This document shows, one piece after another, positions 45,220 through 56,078 of a stretch of DNA of 64,000 bases. Source of the stretch: Verrucomicrobiota bacterium (GTDB taxonomy: Bacteria; Verrucomicrobiota; Verrucomicrobiia; Limisphaerales; JACPZS01); assembly GCA_016195385.1 (NCBI GenBank), contig JACPZS010000057.1:1-64000 (forward strand), written 5' to 3'. Both the position numbers and the translations under genes were made by a program. A model generated the notes under the pieces. The model did not search any database, was not told the origin of the DNA, and saw only the letters and a list, made by a program, of their open reading frames with translations. Each line of letters starts with the position of its first letter. Within the stretch, counting starts at the first letter, position 1.

Positions 45220-46410
45220 ATGCGGCTCGCCTTCCTCACCCACGAACCGTTTTTCCCGCCGTCGGGCGGCGGCTCCGCCGAAGCTGTTTATCTAGTCCGC
45301 GAGATGCGTCGGCGCGGGCACGAAGTGCATCTGTTTTGTCCACGCGTGGCGGACGCGAAAGCCATTGAGCGCGACTTCGGCGTCAGTTTGACGGAGTTCA
45401 AGCTGTGGCGCATGGGGCGCTACGCTGCGCTGAGAAATTTCAAATACCTGCTCTACCCGTTTTTCCTCGAACGACTGGTCGAACGCCGCGCGCGCGCCGT
45501 CAAATTCGATCTCATTTTTTCGCAGCACGCGATCGCGGCGGTCGCCGCCGGTCGCTTGCGCGCGAAACTGCAAGTGCCCGTCGCGATGAATTTTCTGGAT
45601 TACCTGACGGGCTTCATGGAGACGTGGCCGGGCTACCTGGCGCCGAAACCGTTCCTCGCGGCGATCAAAAAATTTGAACTATCGCTCCCATCAAAATACC
45701 AGGCTGACGCCGTGCTCACGGTGTCGGACACGCTGGCGGACTATTTCGCCGACGCGGGTTATCCACGCACGCGCCTGCTGCCAATCTACTACGGCTACGA
45801 TGCCGAGCTTTTTCCGTTGCGCTCGCCGAAGCCGGTTGGCCGGCCGGTTGTCGTCATGCACGGTTCGTTTGACCATCACCACCTGGGGCCGATTGCGAAG
45901 ACGGCCTTGTTGATGGTAGCGCAGACGAAACCGGAAACGATCTTTCGTTTCGTCGGCCAGCGAACTCCAGCCTTGAATAAATTGATCGCTCAACTCGCGC
46001 CAGCGATTGCGTCCGAACGAATCGAATGCACCGGATTCGTGCCGTACCAGGAAGTCGCGCGGCACCTCGCAAGCGCGGACGTCGGCATCGTGCCGTATGA
46101 AGCTTCCACGGGCACGCATTGCGCGTTCGTGGCGAAAATCGTCGAATACCTCGCGCTGGGTCTGCCCGTTGTGAGCACGCCGCTGAACAGCGCGTTGCGT
46201 TACTTTGGCCGCGAGCCACTCGTGCGCTTCTCAGAATTTCACGGGCAAAGTTTTGGCGAAAAAATCCTCGCCTGGCTCAACGAAACCGCCGTCCGGCGTG
46301 ATTCACTCGCCGCCGCCGCGAATGCGCGCGTGCGAGCCGAGCTGGACTGGCAGGCCATCAGCCGGCGCGCCGTCGATTTCGTCGAACGCACCGCGCAGCA
46401 GTCGAAGTGA
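45220..46410 (+). CDS. Glycosyltransferase family 4 protein
   Basis: Cytoplasmic or membrane-associated glycosyltransferase of GT-B fold, 396 residues from ATG 45220. The N-terminal domain opens RLAFLTHEPFFPPSGGGSAEAVYLVREMRRRGHEVHLF, a GT4-like donor loop. The C-terminal domain has ECTGFVPYQEVARHLASADVGIVPYEASTGTHCAFVAKIVEYLALGLPVVST, in which Glu...Glu spacing fits the nucleotide-sugar EX7E-type site. It is 24 bases after chdC on the same strand. A role in envelope polysaccharide or lipid glycosylation is inferred; donor and acceptor are unknown. Confidence 0.85.
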   Translation: MRLAFLTHEPFFPPSGGGSAEAVYLVREMRRRGHEVHLFCPRVADAKAIERDFGVSLTEFKLWRMGRYAALRNFKYLLYPFFLERLVERRARAVKFDLIFSQHAIAAVAAGRLRAKLQVPVAMNFLDYLTGFMETWPGYLAPKPFLAAIKKFELSLPSKYQADAVLTVSDTLADYFADAGYPRTRLLPIYYGYDAELFPLRSPKPVGRPVVVMHGSFDHHHLGPIAKTALLMVAQTKPETIFRFVGQRTPALNKLIAQLAPAIASERIECTGFVPYQEVARHLASADVGIVPYEASTGTHCAFVAKIVEYLALGLPVVSTPLNSALRYFGREPLVRFSEFHGQSFGEKILAWLNETAVRRDSLAAAANARVRAELDWQAISRRAVDFVERTAQQSK

Positions 46411-46501
46411 CGACGCGGACTTGAATAGCCCGCGTAGCCGATTTCGTCGTAGATTCTCCGCTCGCGTTGCGGTAAGCATTGGAATCATTCGTCACACAGT
46501 T

Positions 46502-49500
46502 ATGTCCTTTTGGAATTTGAACTGCATCAAACCAGGCCTGGCGGGTCGCCGATCGTTTTGTGGTCTGGCTCGCGTCGTTGCTTCGCTCGTGTTGATCGCC
46601 GGTATGGACTGTTATGCCGCGTCGGCTGCGAAAGCCGGCGCTCCCACCGTGATCGATTTCAATCGCGAGATTCGCCCGATTCTTTCGGAAAATTGTTTTG
46701 CCTGTCACGGCCCGGACGAAACCAAGCGCAAGGCGGGCTTGAGTCTCACGTCGCGGGAAGCGGCGATGAAGCCAGCCAAGTCCGGCGCGGTCGCGGTCGT
46801 GCCGGGCGACGTGGCGAAGAGCGAGTTGATCAAGCGCGTGACCACGACGGACGAAGACGAGCACATGCCGCCGGCCAAGACCGGCAAGAAACTTACACCG
46901 GCGCAGGTCGAGTTGCTGAAGCGCTGGGTTGCTCAAGGCGCACCGTGGAAACAGCACTGGGCTTACGTGAAACCGGAGCGCCCGGCGCTGTCGTCGATTC
47001 AAAACAAAAAATGGCCGCGCAACGAAATCGATCACTTCGTGCTCGCGCGTTTGGAAAAGGAGCGTTTGCATCCGTCGCCCGAGGCGGCGCGGGAAACTTT
47101 GATTCGCCGGCTCAGTCTGGACTTGATCGGCCTGCCGCCGACAACCGAGGAAGTGAGTGCGTTCGTCCACGATCAGCGTCCGGGCGCGTATCAACTGCTC
47201 GTCGAGCGATTGCTGGACTCGCCGCACTACGGCGAGCGCTGGGCGCGGCCGTGGCTCGACCAGGCGCGTTACGCCGACTCGAACGGCTACGAAGCCGACA
47301 ACCGCCGCACGATTTGGCCGTATCGCGATTGGGTCATCAACGCCTTCAACCGCGATTTGCCATTCGATCAATTCACCATCGAGCAACTAGCGGGCGATCT
47401 GCTACCCAACGCGACGCGCGAACAAAAAATTGCCAGCGGCTTTCATCGCAACACGATGGTCAACACTGAAGGCGGCACCGACGAGGAGGAGTTCCGCGTG
47501 GCCGCCCTCGTTGATCGCGTGAACACGACCTACGCCATCTGGATGGGCACGACGATGGGTTGCGCTCAATGCCACACGCACAAATACGATCCATTCACGC
47601 AGAAGGAATACTACCAGTCATTCGCGTTCCTGAATCAAACGAAGGACAAGGGCCGCAGCAACGAACCCGAAATGCCGCTGCCGTCCCCCGAGCAAAAGAA
47701 AAAGTCCGACGAACTCAAAGCTCAGATCGAGCCGTTGCAAAAAATACTCGACACGCAAACTCCTGAGCTGGACGACGCATTGGCGAAATGGGCCGCGGAA
47801 TTGCGCGAGCAGTGGAAGAAAATCAGTGCGAGTTGGACGACGCTGGAACCGCAGGATTTGAAGGCCACCGAAGGCGTGACGCTTGAAAAATTGGCGGACA
47901 ACTTGGTGTTTTCTTCTGGCCCGACGCCCGACAACAGCAATTACGAAGTCGCCGCGAACACAGCAACAAAGGCGATTACCGCCGTTCGCGTGGAGGCGCT
48001 GATCGATGATCGGCTGCCTCAGAAAAGTTCCGGCCGCAGCGAGGACGGCGATTTTGTGCTGACGGATTTTTCCGTCGAAGCCACGGCGGCCAACGCGCCG
48101 AAAGTCGCGGCGGTGGAATTGCCGGAGATGAGCGCGTGGCAAATGGTCGGGCCGTTTCCCGCCGCGTCGAAGATCGAAGCATTCGAGAAAGATTTCATCG
48201 CGACGAAGGACATCGATTTGAAGCATACCTACGCCGATGGAAAATTGCGTTGGACAAAGAAAACGGAATTCACCGATGGCGAAGTTCATTCGTTGAGCGG
48301 CGAAGTTTCTGCGACGTATTTGTATCGCACGATCTCAACAAAGGAGGCGACGATACTAGACGTCGGCCTCGGCAGCGACGACGGTCTGCAAGTCTGGCTG
48401 AACGGCGAAAAGATTTTGTCGCGCGATGTCGAGCGCGGCGTCGCGCCAAATCAAGACACTCTCAAGCTTGCGTTGCTCAAGGGCGAAAACCGGCTGCTGC
48501 TCAAGATCAGCAACGGTGGTGGCGATTCCGGTTTTTACTTCGGTCTGGCGAATGACGCGCGCGTGCCATTCGAGACGGCTTACGCCGATTTTTCCATGGA
48601 GCGTTACGGTGTGAAGGATGCCATCGATGACAAACCGAAAAGCGGCTGGGCCATCGCGGCGCACGAGGCGACGAATCGCGTGGATCATCACGCTGTATTC
48701 GTCGCGAAGAAATCTTTCGGTTTCAACGACGGAACAAACCTGCGCTTTCGATTGAAGCAGGAATCAGATCGCGCCCAGCATTTGCTCGGCAAATTTCGAC
48801 TGTCGGTTTCGATCGCGCCCGCCGACGTGCATCGCGTTTGGGGTAAAGTTCCCGACCGCATTCGCGGCCTGCTCGTGATGACTCCCGACAAATTGACCGA
48901 CGAGCAAAAGAAGGATTTGGCAAAACATTATCGCTCCATCGCGCCGACTCTCGACATGACGCGCGAGCAAGTCGCGGAGTTGGAGAAGCAGAAGCCCAAG
49001 GACATTCCCACGACGCTCGTGATGGAGGAAGTTGAGAAGCCGCGCGACACGAAAATTTTGATTCGTGGCAGCCATTTGAATCCCGGCGACGTGGTTGAAG
49101 CCGCCACGCCTTCCGTGTTGCACGCATGGCCGGCGGGCGAGCCGACGAACCGGCTGGGCTTTGCGCGCTGGGTGGTGTCGCCGGAAAACCCGCTCGTCGG
49201 GCGCGTGACGATGAACCGCATCTGGGCGCAGTACTTCGGACGCGGCCTCGTCGAGACGAGCGAGGAATTTGGCGCACAGGGCGAGCCGCCGACGCATCCT
49301 GAGTTGCTCGACTGGCTGGCGACGGAGTTGGTGCGTCAGGGCTGGAGCTTGAAGGCGATGCACCGGCTCATCGTGAATTCCGCGACGTACCGGCAATCCT
49401 CCATCGTGCCGCCCGCGCTCGCGCAGTCCGATCCGTTCAACCGACTGCTGGCGCGCGGGCCGCGGTTTCGCCTGGAGGCCGAGATGGTGCGCGACAACGC

Positions 49501-50086
49501 ACTCGCGGTTAGCGGACTTCTCAATCGCAAGATCGGCGGGCCGAGCGTATTTCCCGCGCAGCCCGACGGCGTCTGGAATTCGCCTTACAACAACGAGCGC
49601 TGGCCGACGAGCAAGGACGGCGATCAATTTCGCCGCGGCCTCTACACGTTCTGGAAACGCACGGCGCCTTACGCGTCGTTCATGGCGTTCGACGCGCCGA
49701 GCCGCGAAGTCGTTTGCGAGCGTCGCGCGCGCTCGAACACGCCCGTGCAGGCGCTCGTGACGTTGAATGATCCGGCGTTCCTCGCGCCCGCCGCCGCGCT
49801 CGCCCGTCGCATCGTGACCGACGGCGGTCGCACGGAAAAAACGCGACTGGAATACGCGTTCCGGCGTTGCGTGGCGCGCTCGCCAAACGCCCAGGAAGCC
49901 GAACCGTTGCTCAAACTTTACCGCGAGAATTTGAAAAAATTTGCGAACGATACGAAGGCCGCCAAAGCGATGGCCACGCCGGGATTACCTGAGCCGGATG
50001 CCAAAGCAAATCTGCCGGAGCTGGCCGCGTGGACGGTGATCGCAAACGTGTTGCTTAATCTCGACGAGACTTTGACGAAAGGCTGA
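46502..50086 (+). CDS. DUF1549/DUF1553 cytochrome-domain protein
   Basis: Large exported protein of 1,194 residues from ATG 46502 with a signal peptide (VVASLVLIAGMDCYAASA). Order: a planctomycete-type cytochrome c domain (FNREIRPILSENCFACHGPDE, CFACH near 62, and HMPPAKTGKKL); DUF1549 (about 170-390, RWARPWLDQARYADSNGYE ... MGCAQCHTHKYDPFTQKEYY with a second CxxCH); an inserted region of about 450 residues with coiled and beta parts (CBM/LamG-like, GLGSDDGLQVWLNGEKIL); and DUF1553 (about 840-1,185, LGFARWVVSPENPLVGRVTMNRIWAQYFG). The DUF1501 gene follows after 3 bases, the standard pair in this phylum. A role in surface polymer oxidation is only surmised in the field. Confidence 0.9.
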   Translation: MSFWNLNCIKPGLAGRRSFCGLARVVASLVLIAGMDCYAASAAKAGAPTVIDFNREIRPILSENCFACHGPDETKRKAGLSLTSREAAMKPAKSGAVAVVPGDVAKSELIKRVTTTDEDEHMPPAKTGKKLTPAQVELLKRWVAQGAPWKQHWAYVKPERPALSSIQNKKWPRNEIDHFVLARLEKERLHPSPEAARETLIRRLSLDLIGLPPTTEEVSAFVHDQRPGAYQLLVERLLDSPHYGERWARPWLDQARYADSNGYEADNRRTIWPYRDWVINAFNRDLPFDQFTIEQLAGDLLPNATREQKIASGFHRNTMVNTEGGTDEEEFRVAALVDRVNTTYAIWMGTTMGCAQCHTHKYDPFTQKEYYQSFAFLNQTKDKGRSNEPEMPLPSPEQKKKSDELKAQIEPLQKILDTQTPELDDALAKWAAELREQWKKISASWTTLEPQDLKATEGVTLEKLADNLVFSSGPTPDNSNYEVAANTATKAITAVRVEALIDDRLPQKSSGRSEDGDFVLTDFSVEATAANAPKVAAVELPEMSAWQMVGPFPAASKIEAFEKDFIATKDIDLKHTYADGKLRWTKKTEFTDGEVHSLSGEVSATYLYRTISTKEATILDVGLGSDDGLQVWLNGEKILSRDVERGVAPNQDTLKLALLKGENRLLLKISNGGGDSGFYFGLANDARVPFETAYADFSMERYGVKDAIDDKPKSGWAIAAHEATNRVDHHAVFVAKKSFGFNDGTNLRFRLKQESDRAQHLLGKFRLSVSIAPADVHRVWGKVPDRIRGLLVMTPDKLTDEQKKDLAKHYRSIAPTLDMTREQVAELEKQKPKDIPTTLVMEEVEKPRDTKILIRGSHLNPGDVVEAATPSVLHAWPAGEPTNRLGFARWVVSPENPLVGRVTMNRIWAQYFGRGLVETSEEFGAQGEPPTHPELLDWLATELVRQGWSLKAMHRLIVNSATYRQSSIVPPALAQSDPFNRLLARGPRFRLEAEMVRDNALAVSGLLNRKIGGPSVFPAQPDGVWNSPYNNERWPTSKDGDQFRRGLYTFWKRTAPYASFMAFDAPSREVVCERRARSNTPVQALVTLNDPAFLAPAAALARRIVTDGGRTEKTRLEYAFRRCVARSPNAQEAEPLLKLYRENLKKFANDTKAAKAMATPGLPEPDAKANLPELAAWTVIANVLLNLDETLTKG

Positions 50087-50089
50087 CTC

Positions 50090-51538
50090 ATGAATCTCCA
50101 CGAAGAAAAGTTGAAGCTGATCACACGACGGCAATTTTTCCGCGACTGTGGCACGGGCGTCGGTTCCATCGCGTTGGCGTCGCTGCTCAACGAAAATTTG
50201 CTCGCCACTCCCGCCGCTTCTGCGGACCCGCTGCTGCCGCACGCGCCGCATTTCGCGCCCAAGGCAAAGAACATCATTTACCTCCACATGGCCGGAGCGC
50301 CGTCGCAGCTCGATTTGCTCGACTACAAACCGAAGCTGCGTGAGTTGAACAATCAGAAAGTTCCCGAGGAGCTAATCAAGAACGAGCGCTTCGCGTTCAT
50401 CAAGGGCGTGCCAAAAATTCTCGGCACTCCGCACCGGTTCATGCGCCACGGCCAATCGGGTCAGGAAATTTCCGCCGCGTTGCCGCATCTCGCGACGGTG
50501 GCCGACGAAATCGCCATCGTGCGTTCGATGAAAACAGATCAATTCAACCACGCGCCGGCGCAGTTGTTCGTTCACACCGGCTCGGCGCGCCTGGGCCGGC
50601 CCGGCATGGGCGCATGGCTGTCCTACGGGCTGGGCACCGAAGGCCGCAACCTGCCGAGTTTCGTCGTGATGGTTTCGGGAAAGAACGGGCCGGACGGCGG
50701 CGCGTCGCTGTGGGGCAGCGGCTTCTTGCCGACGATTCATCAGGGCGTTCGTCTGCGCTCGCAGGGCGAACCAGTTTTATTTTTATCGAATCCCGAAGGC
50801 ATGGATGCCGAGATGCGCCGCCACACGCTCGACACGATTGAAACGTTGAACAAGATCCAGCTCGGCCGTGTGGGCGATCCCGAAACGGTGACGCGTATCG
50901 CGCAATATGAGATGGCTTATCGGATGCAAGTCAGCGTGCCCGATCTCGTGGACGTCTCAAAGGAGCCGGCTTCCATTCACAAGCTTTACGGCACTGAGCC
51001 GGGCGGGTCTGGCTTCGCGAACAACTGCCTGCTCGCGCGCCGGCTCATCGAGCGTGGCACGCGTTTCGTGCAGCTTTATCACTGGGGCTGGGACTCGCAC
51101 GGCGATGCGAAGGAGAACGACATTCGCTACGGCATGGTGGATCGCTGCCGCGAGGTTGATCAGCCGGCAGCGGCGCTGATCAAGGATCTCAAGCAAAAAG
51201 GTCTGCTGGATCAAACGCTCGTCGTGTGGGGCGGCGAGTTTGGGCGCACGCCGATGAACGAGGCGCGCAATCGCGACGGCTTTCTTGGCCGCGATCATCA
51301 TCCGCACGCATTTTCGATTTGGATGGCGGGCGGCGGCGTCAAGCCCGGCATCACTTACGGCGCAACGGACGAACTGGGTTATCACGCAGTCGAAAATCCG
51401 GTTCACGTTCACGACTTGCAAGCGACGATTCTCCATCTCTGCGGGCTTGATCACAAGCGGCTCACGTATCGCTTCCAAGGCCGCGACTACCGGCTCACGG
51501 ACGTGCATGGTGAAGTGGTGAAGGGGTTGCTGGCTTGA
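50090..51538 (+). CDS. DUF1501 family protein
   Basis: Protein of 482 residues from ATG 50090 with a Tat-like start ([24 protein letters not shown]). The fold is related to alkaline phosphatase/sulfatase: [46 protein letters not shown], and [16 protein letters not shown]...[17 protein letters not shown] are DUF1501 hallmarks. It sits three bases after the DUF1549/DUF1553 gene, so the two are translated together. The biochemical activity is unknown. Confidence 0.93.
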   Translation: MNLHEEKLKLITRRQFFRDCGTGVGSIALASLLNENLLATPAASADPLLPHAPHFAPKAKNIIYLHMAGAPSQLDLLDYKPKLRELNNQKVPEELIKNERFAFIKGVPKILGTPHRFMRHGQSGQEISAALPHLATVADEIAIVRSMKTDQFNHAPAQLFVHTGSARLGRPGMGAWLSYGLGTEGRNLPSFVVMVSGKNGPDGGASLWGSGFLPTIHQGVRLRSQGEPVLFLSNPEGMDAEMRRHTLDTIETLNKIQLGRVGDPETVTRIAQYEMAYRMQVSVPDLVDVSKEPASIHKLYGTEPGGSGFANNCLLARRLIERGTRFVQLYHWGWDSHGDAKENDIRYGMVDRCREVDQPAAALIKDLKQKGLLDQTLVVWGGEFGRTPMNEARNRDGFLGRDHHPHAFSIWMAGGGVKPGITYGATDELGYHAVENPVHVHDLQATILHLCGLDHKRLTYRFQGRDYRLTDVHGEVVKGLLA

Positions 51539-51637
51539 GCGTGGACGAGCGCGGTTCTTTCCGTGCCGCTTGTTGCACCGCTCCAAGTTCGCTATCGACA
51601 CGTTCTGGTTTTTTAGGGACAACCAACCAATTCACTT

Positions 51638-53131
51638 ATGAAACTTTCGATCAAGTTCGCCACAACTCTGTTGCTCCTCTGCGCCGTCGTCATCAGCCGT
51701 GCCGCCGACAAACCCGCGCCCGCGCTCCCGCGTAGCGCGCCCGAAGCGCAAGGCGTGTCGTCCGCTGGTGTGCTGGCGTTCATTGAAGCCGCCGATCAAA
51801 TCGACGCGATGAACAGTTTCATGCTCGTACGCCACGGCCGTGTCGTCGCCGAAGGTTGGTGGACGCCGTACGATGCGTTGAGCAACCACGAGCTTTATTC
51901 CTTGAGCAAAAGTTTCACTTCGACTGCCGTTGGCCTGGCGGTCGGCGAGGGGAAACTGAGCGTCGATGACGAGGTGTTGAAGTTTTTTCCCGAGGACGCG
52001 CCCGCCGAGCCGAGCACGAACTTGAAGGCGATGCGCGTGCGCGATTTGCTTTCAATGTCCGCCGGGCATCAGGACGAGACGTCGTCTGCGGCCGATAAAA
52101 TTTCCGCCAAGTCATTCCTTGCGCACCCGGTGCCGCATCTGCCGGGGACGCATTTCAAATACAACACGCCCGCGACGTTCATGCAGTCGGCCATCGTGCA
52201 AAAGCTGACGGGCCAGAGCGTGCTGGACTATTTGCGGCCGCGTCTGTTTGAGCCGCTCGGCATCGAGCATCCGGTGTGGAACGCGAATTTCCAGGGCATC
52301 TCGCTCGGCGGTTACGGGCTGCGCGTGCGCACCGAGGACATCGCGAAGTTCGGCCAGCTTTATTTGCAAAAGGGCAAATGGCAGGGCCGGCAACTCATTC
52401 CCGCGTCGTGGATCGAGGCGGCGACGGCCCGGCAGGTTTCCAACGGCAGCAATCCCAAGAGCGATTGGAACCAGGGCTACGGCTACCAATTCTGGCGCTG
52501 CCGCCACAATGCCTATCGCGGCGACGGCGCGTTCGGTCAATACTGTATCGTGGTGCCGGAGCAGGACGCCGTGATCGCGATCACCAGCGGAGTGAAAGAC
52601 ATGCAGGCCGTGATGAACCTGATTTGGGACATTTTGCTCCCGGCCTTGCAACCGCGCCGGCTGCCCGCCGATTCGCTCAATCGTAAAATGCTCGAAACGA
52701 AACTAGCGCACCTCACCGTGCGCACGCCGGAAGGCAACGCGTCGTCTTCGCTCGCCGCGAGAGTGCAGGGCAAAAAATTTGCGTTCCCGGAGAACGATCA
52801 AAAGTTGGAATCCATCGCGCTGACGACTGACGCCAGCGGCGGCCTCGCGATCACGCTGAAATCCAGTGCCGCCGAAAGCCGGTTCGCGTGCGGTCACCAC
52901 GAGTGGAAAAAGGGACGCGGTGCGTTCGGCACTTATCGCGATGAGCCGGTCGCCGCGAGCGCAGCCTGGACGAGCGATGACACCTGCGTCGTGAAGCTTT
53001 GCGCGTACGAGACGCCGTTCTACGCGACGCTCAAACTTCGCTTCGATGGCGATCAAGTTTTCTTCGACTCCGAGCAAAACGTCGGCTTCGGTTCCACCAA
53101 ACGGCCGCAACTTGTCGGACAAGTGAAGTAA
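51638..53131 (+). CDS. Exported beta-lactamase-fold serine hydrolase
   Basis: Class C beta-lactamase/penicillin-binding-protein fold, 497 residues from ATG 51638, with a signal peptide (FATTLLLLCAVVISRAA). The nucleophile motif SxxK is S88-L-S-K91 (LYSLSKSFTSTAVGLAVGEGKL), and the Y-x-N motif lies in FKYNTPATFMQS. The last 150 residues are a beta-rich extension after the catalytic domain. Members include esterases, D-aminopeptidases and PBP4*-like proteins. Antibiotic resistance should not be assumed. Confidence 0.88.
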   Translation: MKLSIKFATTLLLLCAVVISRAADKPAPALPRSAPEAQGVSSAGVLAFIEAADQIDAMNSFMLVRHGRVVAEGWWTPYDALSNHELYSLSKSFTSTAVGLAVGEGKLSVDDEVLKFFPEDAPAEPSTNLKAMRVRDLLSMSAGHQDETSSAADKISAKSFLAHPVPHLPGTHFKYNTPATFMQSAIVQKLTGQSVLDYLRPRLFEPLGIEHPVWNANFQGISLGGYGLRVRTEDIAKFGQLYLQKGKWQGRQLIPASWIEAATARQVSNGSNPKSDWNQGYGYQFWRCRHNAYRGDGAFGQYCIVVPEQDAVIAITSGVKDMQAVMNLIWDILLPALQPRRLPADSLNRKMLETKLAHLTVRTPEGNASSSLAARVQGKKFAFPENDQKLESIALTTDASGGLAITLKSSAAESRFACGHHEWKKGRGAFGTYRDEPVAASAAWTSDDTCVVKLCAYETPFYATLKLRFDGDQVFFDSEQNVGFGSTKRPQLVGQVK

Positions 53132-53190
53132 ATGGTGCCACGCGAAGCAGCACAAATTTCAATCGACAGATCACGGGAGATGGTTACGTT

Positions 53191-55593
53191 TTGCAAGTGA
53201 AGCCGATTGGCCGCGAAAATCTGATCCAGCAGCGGGCTCATTGGCTCTGGCGTGAGTTTCTGGTCGCCAGCCTCCTGCTCTCCGTCCTTGCCACGACACG
53301 AACGAGTCTTTGCGCGCCAGCACCGACGACTGTGCTGTCGCCAACGCCGGCCATTAAGACTGTCGGGCTGACCAACGATCCGCTGTGCGCGCCCGGCACG
53401 ACCAATCTGCTTCGCCCGCAACAGGCGGGCACGCGACGGATGGTGGAACGGCTGGCCAAAATCCGGGACGAGGCCGATCCGCGTCTAAATCCATTTTTGA
53501 GCGCCGAGGCGGTGCCGATGCTCCGCGCTGCGCTCGCTTCGGCAAAAACACCCCAGCAGATCGTTGCGATACGACCAATGCTCGCTGAGCAGTTGCTCCA
53601 AGCGGGTCAGAGCGAAGCCGCGCTCCAGGAATTTGACGCCCATGTGGACTTTGTCAAAAAGTTGGGCGCGCAACTCGATTCAAAGCAGCGCAGTTTGCTG
53701 GATGTTTATCGCGCGCTCTGTTACCTGCGCATTGGCGAACAGGAGAACTGTCTCACGAACCACACTAGCGATTCGTGCCTGCTGCCCATCCGCGAGGGCG
53801 GAGTCCACAAATTGACGCGTGGTTCCCAAGGCGCAGTCAAAATTTTGTCGGAACATTTGGAACGCTACGAACAGGATTTGCGCGCGCGCTGGCTGCTCAA
53901 CATCGCACACATGACGCTCGGCGAATATCCAGACAAGGTTCCCGCGAAATGGCTTATCCCGCCCAAGACCTTTGAATCTGACTACGACATTAAACGGTTT
54001 CCGGACATCGCGGGCGCCGTTGGATTGGACGTCGAAAATTTGTCAGGTGGCTGTGTGGTTGAAGATTTCGATGGCGATGGTTTTCTCGATCTTATGATTT
54101 CGTCCATCAGCCTCAGCGGCCAACTGCGGCTGTTTCATAACAACGGCGACGGAAGTTTTACCGAGCGCACGGCTGAGGCGGGGCTGACCGGTTTGTTCGG
54201 CGGGCTCAATCTCATTCAAACTGATTACAACAACGACGGCTTTCCGGACGTGCTCGTATTGCGCGGCGCGTGGATGGGCGCGGGCGGGCATCACCCGAAT
54301 TCGCTCTTGCGCAACAACGGCGACGGCACGTTTGACGACGTGACGGAAGAAGCCGGCCTGCTGAGTTTGCATCCCAAACAAGCAGCGGTGTGGTTTGATT
54401 TCAACGGTGATGGCTGGGTGGATTTGTTTGTTGGCAACGAAAGCAGCAATGCCGAGGAAATTCATCCGTGCGAGCTCTATCGTAACAATGGCGACGGCAC
54501 TTTCACCGAGTGCGCCGCGGAATCCGGCCTCGCCGTCAAGGCGTTCATCAAAGGCGCAGCCAGCGCGGACTACAATCAGGATGGCCGGCCGGATCTGTTC
54601 TTGTCCGATCGCGTCGGCGGTAATTTTCTCTTTCGCAACGCCGGCCCGATCGAACCAGGTGCCAGTCCCAAGTCGAAGTGGAAATTCACCAATGTCACCT
54701 CTGCAGCCGGGGTTGAAGAACCCATGCACAGCTTCGCGACCTGGTTCTTCGATTACGACAACGATGGCTGGCCCGACCTCTTCGTCGCGGGCTACAGCAT
54801 CCGCGACGTTGGCGATGTCTGCGCGGACTATCTGGACTTGCCGCACAGCGCGGAACGCGCCCGGCTGTATCACAATAATCACGACGGCACGTTCCGCGAT
54901 GTGACCAAAGAGGCCGGCCTTTACAAAGTAATCCACGCGATGGGCTGCAACTTTGGCGACCTAGACAACGACGGTTGGCTCGACTTCTACGCCGGCACGG
55001 GTGATCCGGACATCGGCACGCTCATTCCCAATCGCATGTTCCGCAACGCCGACGGCAAGCGCTTTCAAGAGGTCACCACTTCGGGTGGCTTTGGTCATCT
55101 GCAAAAAGGCCACGCCATTGCTTTTGCCGATCTTGACAACGACGGCGACCAGGATGTCTTCGAGCAAATGGGCGGCGCCTACAGCGGCGACACCTATCGT
55201 AACGCGCTTTATTTAAATCCGGGACATGGCAATCACTGGCTTACGCTTAACCTTGAAGGCGTGCGCTCCAATCGCGCCGCCCTCGGCGCGCGCATCCGCG
55301 TCATCGTCGCGACGGCGGAAGGTGAACGATCCATTTACAAAACCGTCAGCAGCGGTGCCAGCTTTGGGGCTTCGCCTCTGCGGCAGGAAATTGGACTCGG
55401 CCAGGCGAACGCAATTCGTTCGGTGGAAATTTTCTGGCCGGCAACCGGCAAGACCCAGATCATCGCCGATTTATCGATTGATCGCTTTTACAAAATCCGC
55501 GAAGGCGATCAGGCTGCCATCGCTTGGAATTTGAAAACATTTCAGTTGCCGACGAAAACGATTCCCGGCCAGCACTTGCACGCTCGCGAATAA
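53191..55593 (+). CDS. Exported FG-GAP/VCBS repeat protein with ASPIC/UnbV C-terminal domain
   Basis: About 800 residues. No ATG lies in frame after the preceding stop; TTG 53191, 10 bases past a GGGAGA ribosome site, is chosen, with GTG 53197 as alternative. A signal segment (EFLVASLLLSVLATTRTSLCA) follows. Residues 80-250 look like TPR helices. Residues 270-680 are FG-GAP/VCBS blades with Ca-binding loops: DFDGDGFLDL, DYNNDGFPDV, DFNGDGWVDL, DYNQDGRPDL, DYDNDGWPDL, DLDNDGWLDF, DLDNDGDQDV. The end is an ASPIC/UnbV domain (NHWLTLNLEGVRSNRAALGARIRV ... VEIFWPATGKTQII). It is a surface propeller protein of unknown ligand. Confidence 0.82.
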   Translation: MQVKPIGRENLIQQRAHWLWREFLVASLLLSVLATTRTSLCAPAPTTVLSPTPAIKTVGLTNDPLCAPGTTNLLRPQQAGTRRMVERLAKIRDEADPRLNPFLSAEAVPMLRAALASAKTPQQIVAIRPMLAEQLLQAGQSEAALQEFDAHVDFVKKLGAQLDSKQRSLLDVYRALCYLRIGEQENCLTNHTSDSCLLPIREGGVHKLTRGSQGAVKILSEHLERYEQDLRARWLLNIAHMTLGEYPDKVPAKWLIPPKTFESDYDIKRFPDIAGAVGLDVENLSGGCVVEDFDGDGFLDLMISSISLSGQLRLFHNNGDGSFTERTAEAGLTGLFGGLNLIQTDYNNDGFPDVLVLRGAWMGAGGHHPNSLLRNNGDGTFDDVTEEAGLLSLHPKQAAVWFDFNGDGWVDLFVGNESSNAEEIHPCELYRNNGDGTFTECAAESGLAVKAFIKGAASADYNQDGRPDLFLSDRVGGNFLFRNAGPIEPGASPKSKWKFTNVTSAAGVEEPMHSFATWFFDYDNDGWPDLFVAGYSIRDVGDVCADYLDLPHSAERARLYHNNHDGTFRDVTKEAGLYKVIHAMGCNFGDLDNDGWLDFYAGTGDPDIGTLIPNRMFRNADGKRFQEVTTSGGFGHLQKGHAIAFADLDNDGDQDVFEQMGGAYSGDTYRNALYLNPGHGNHWLTLNLEGVRSNRAALGARIRVIVATAEGERSIYKTVSSGASFGASPLRQEIGLGQANAIRSVEIFWPATGKTQIIADLSIDRFYKIREGDQAAIAWNLKTFQLPTKTIPGQHLHARE

Positions 55594-56033
55594 CGCTCGA
55601 CGACACGGCACCGAGCCGCAGGAAGTTCCAGCCGTGACTTGGGATCCGCATCGCTCCAGTTCGTTTGGGAAACTTGGAGACGTGTTCTTCAAAGATGGCG
55701 GCCAAAACCTTGAGTGTCGCGGCGTATTTTCCCCCTCGTTGTCCAATGCGAGCGCAGGAATCGGTCGAAGTTCGAGCGTCCGTGCGCAAAGCGAAAAACG
55801 CCAGCGCACAAGCTCGACAAATCGTGCCGAGCGCGCTTGCGTGAAAATCTTTGCTCTTGGTTGTCAAATGGACCGGTTACTTTTTAAACTCGCGCCACCT
55901 TTATCCTTGCAACTGAGGGTTGGATGCGACAATTAAAACTCGACTGTGCGCCGCGGCCAATCCACGCAGGTCGCTGATTCAATCCTGTAAAAAGGGGTGA
56001 TACAGCGAGTGCGTGGCGCGCAGCGCAGATGGG
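55594..56033. other. Intergenic stretch without a supportable gene
   Basis: Frames here are short or lie opposite one another without motifs. The stretch separates the FG-GAP gene from the tRNA promoter and marks the border with the mobile element. Confidence 0.4.
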
Positions 56034-56063
56034 TTGACGCTTGTTTTCGATTTTTGCGATAGT
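56034..56063 (+). promoter_or_regulatory. Candidate sigma-70 promoter of tRNA-Cys
   Basis: TTGACG at 56034-56039 and GATAGT at 56058-56063 are 18 bases apart; the tRNA begins 15 bases after the -10 box. Confidence 0.5.
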
Positions 56064-56078
56064 ATTGGACATCCGGGC

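Noticed and set aside
51638-53131. Calling the serine hydrolase an antibiotic-resistance beta-lactamase
   Set aside because: SxxK alone is shared by many esterases and peptidases, and the C-terminal extension is not typical of resistance enzymes.
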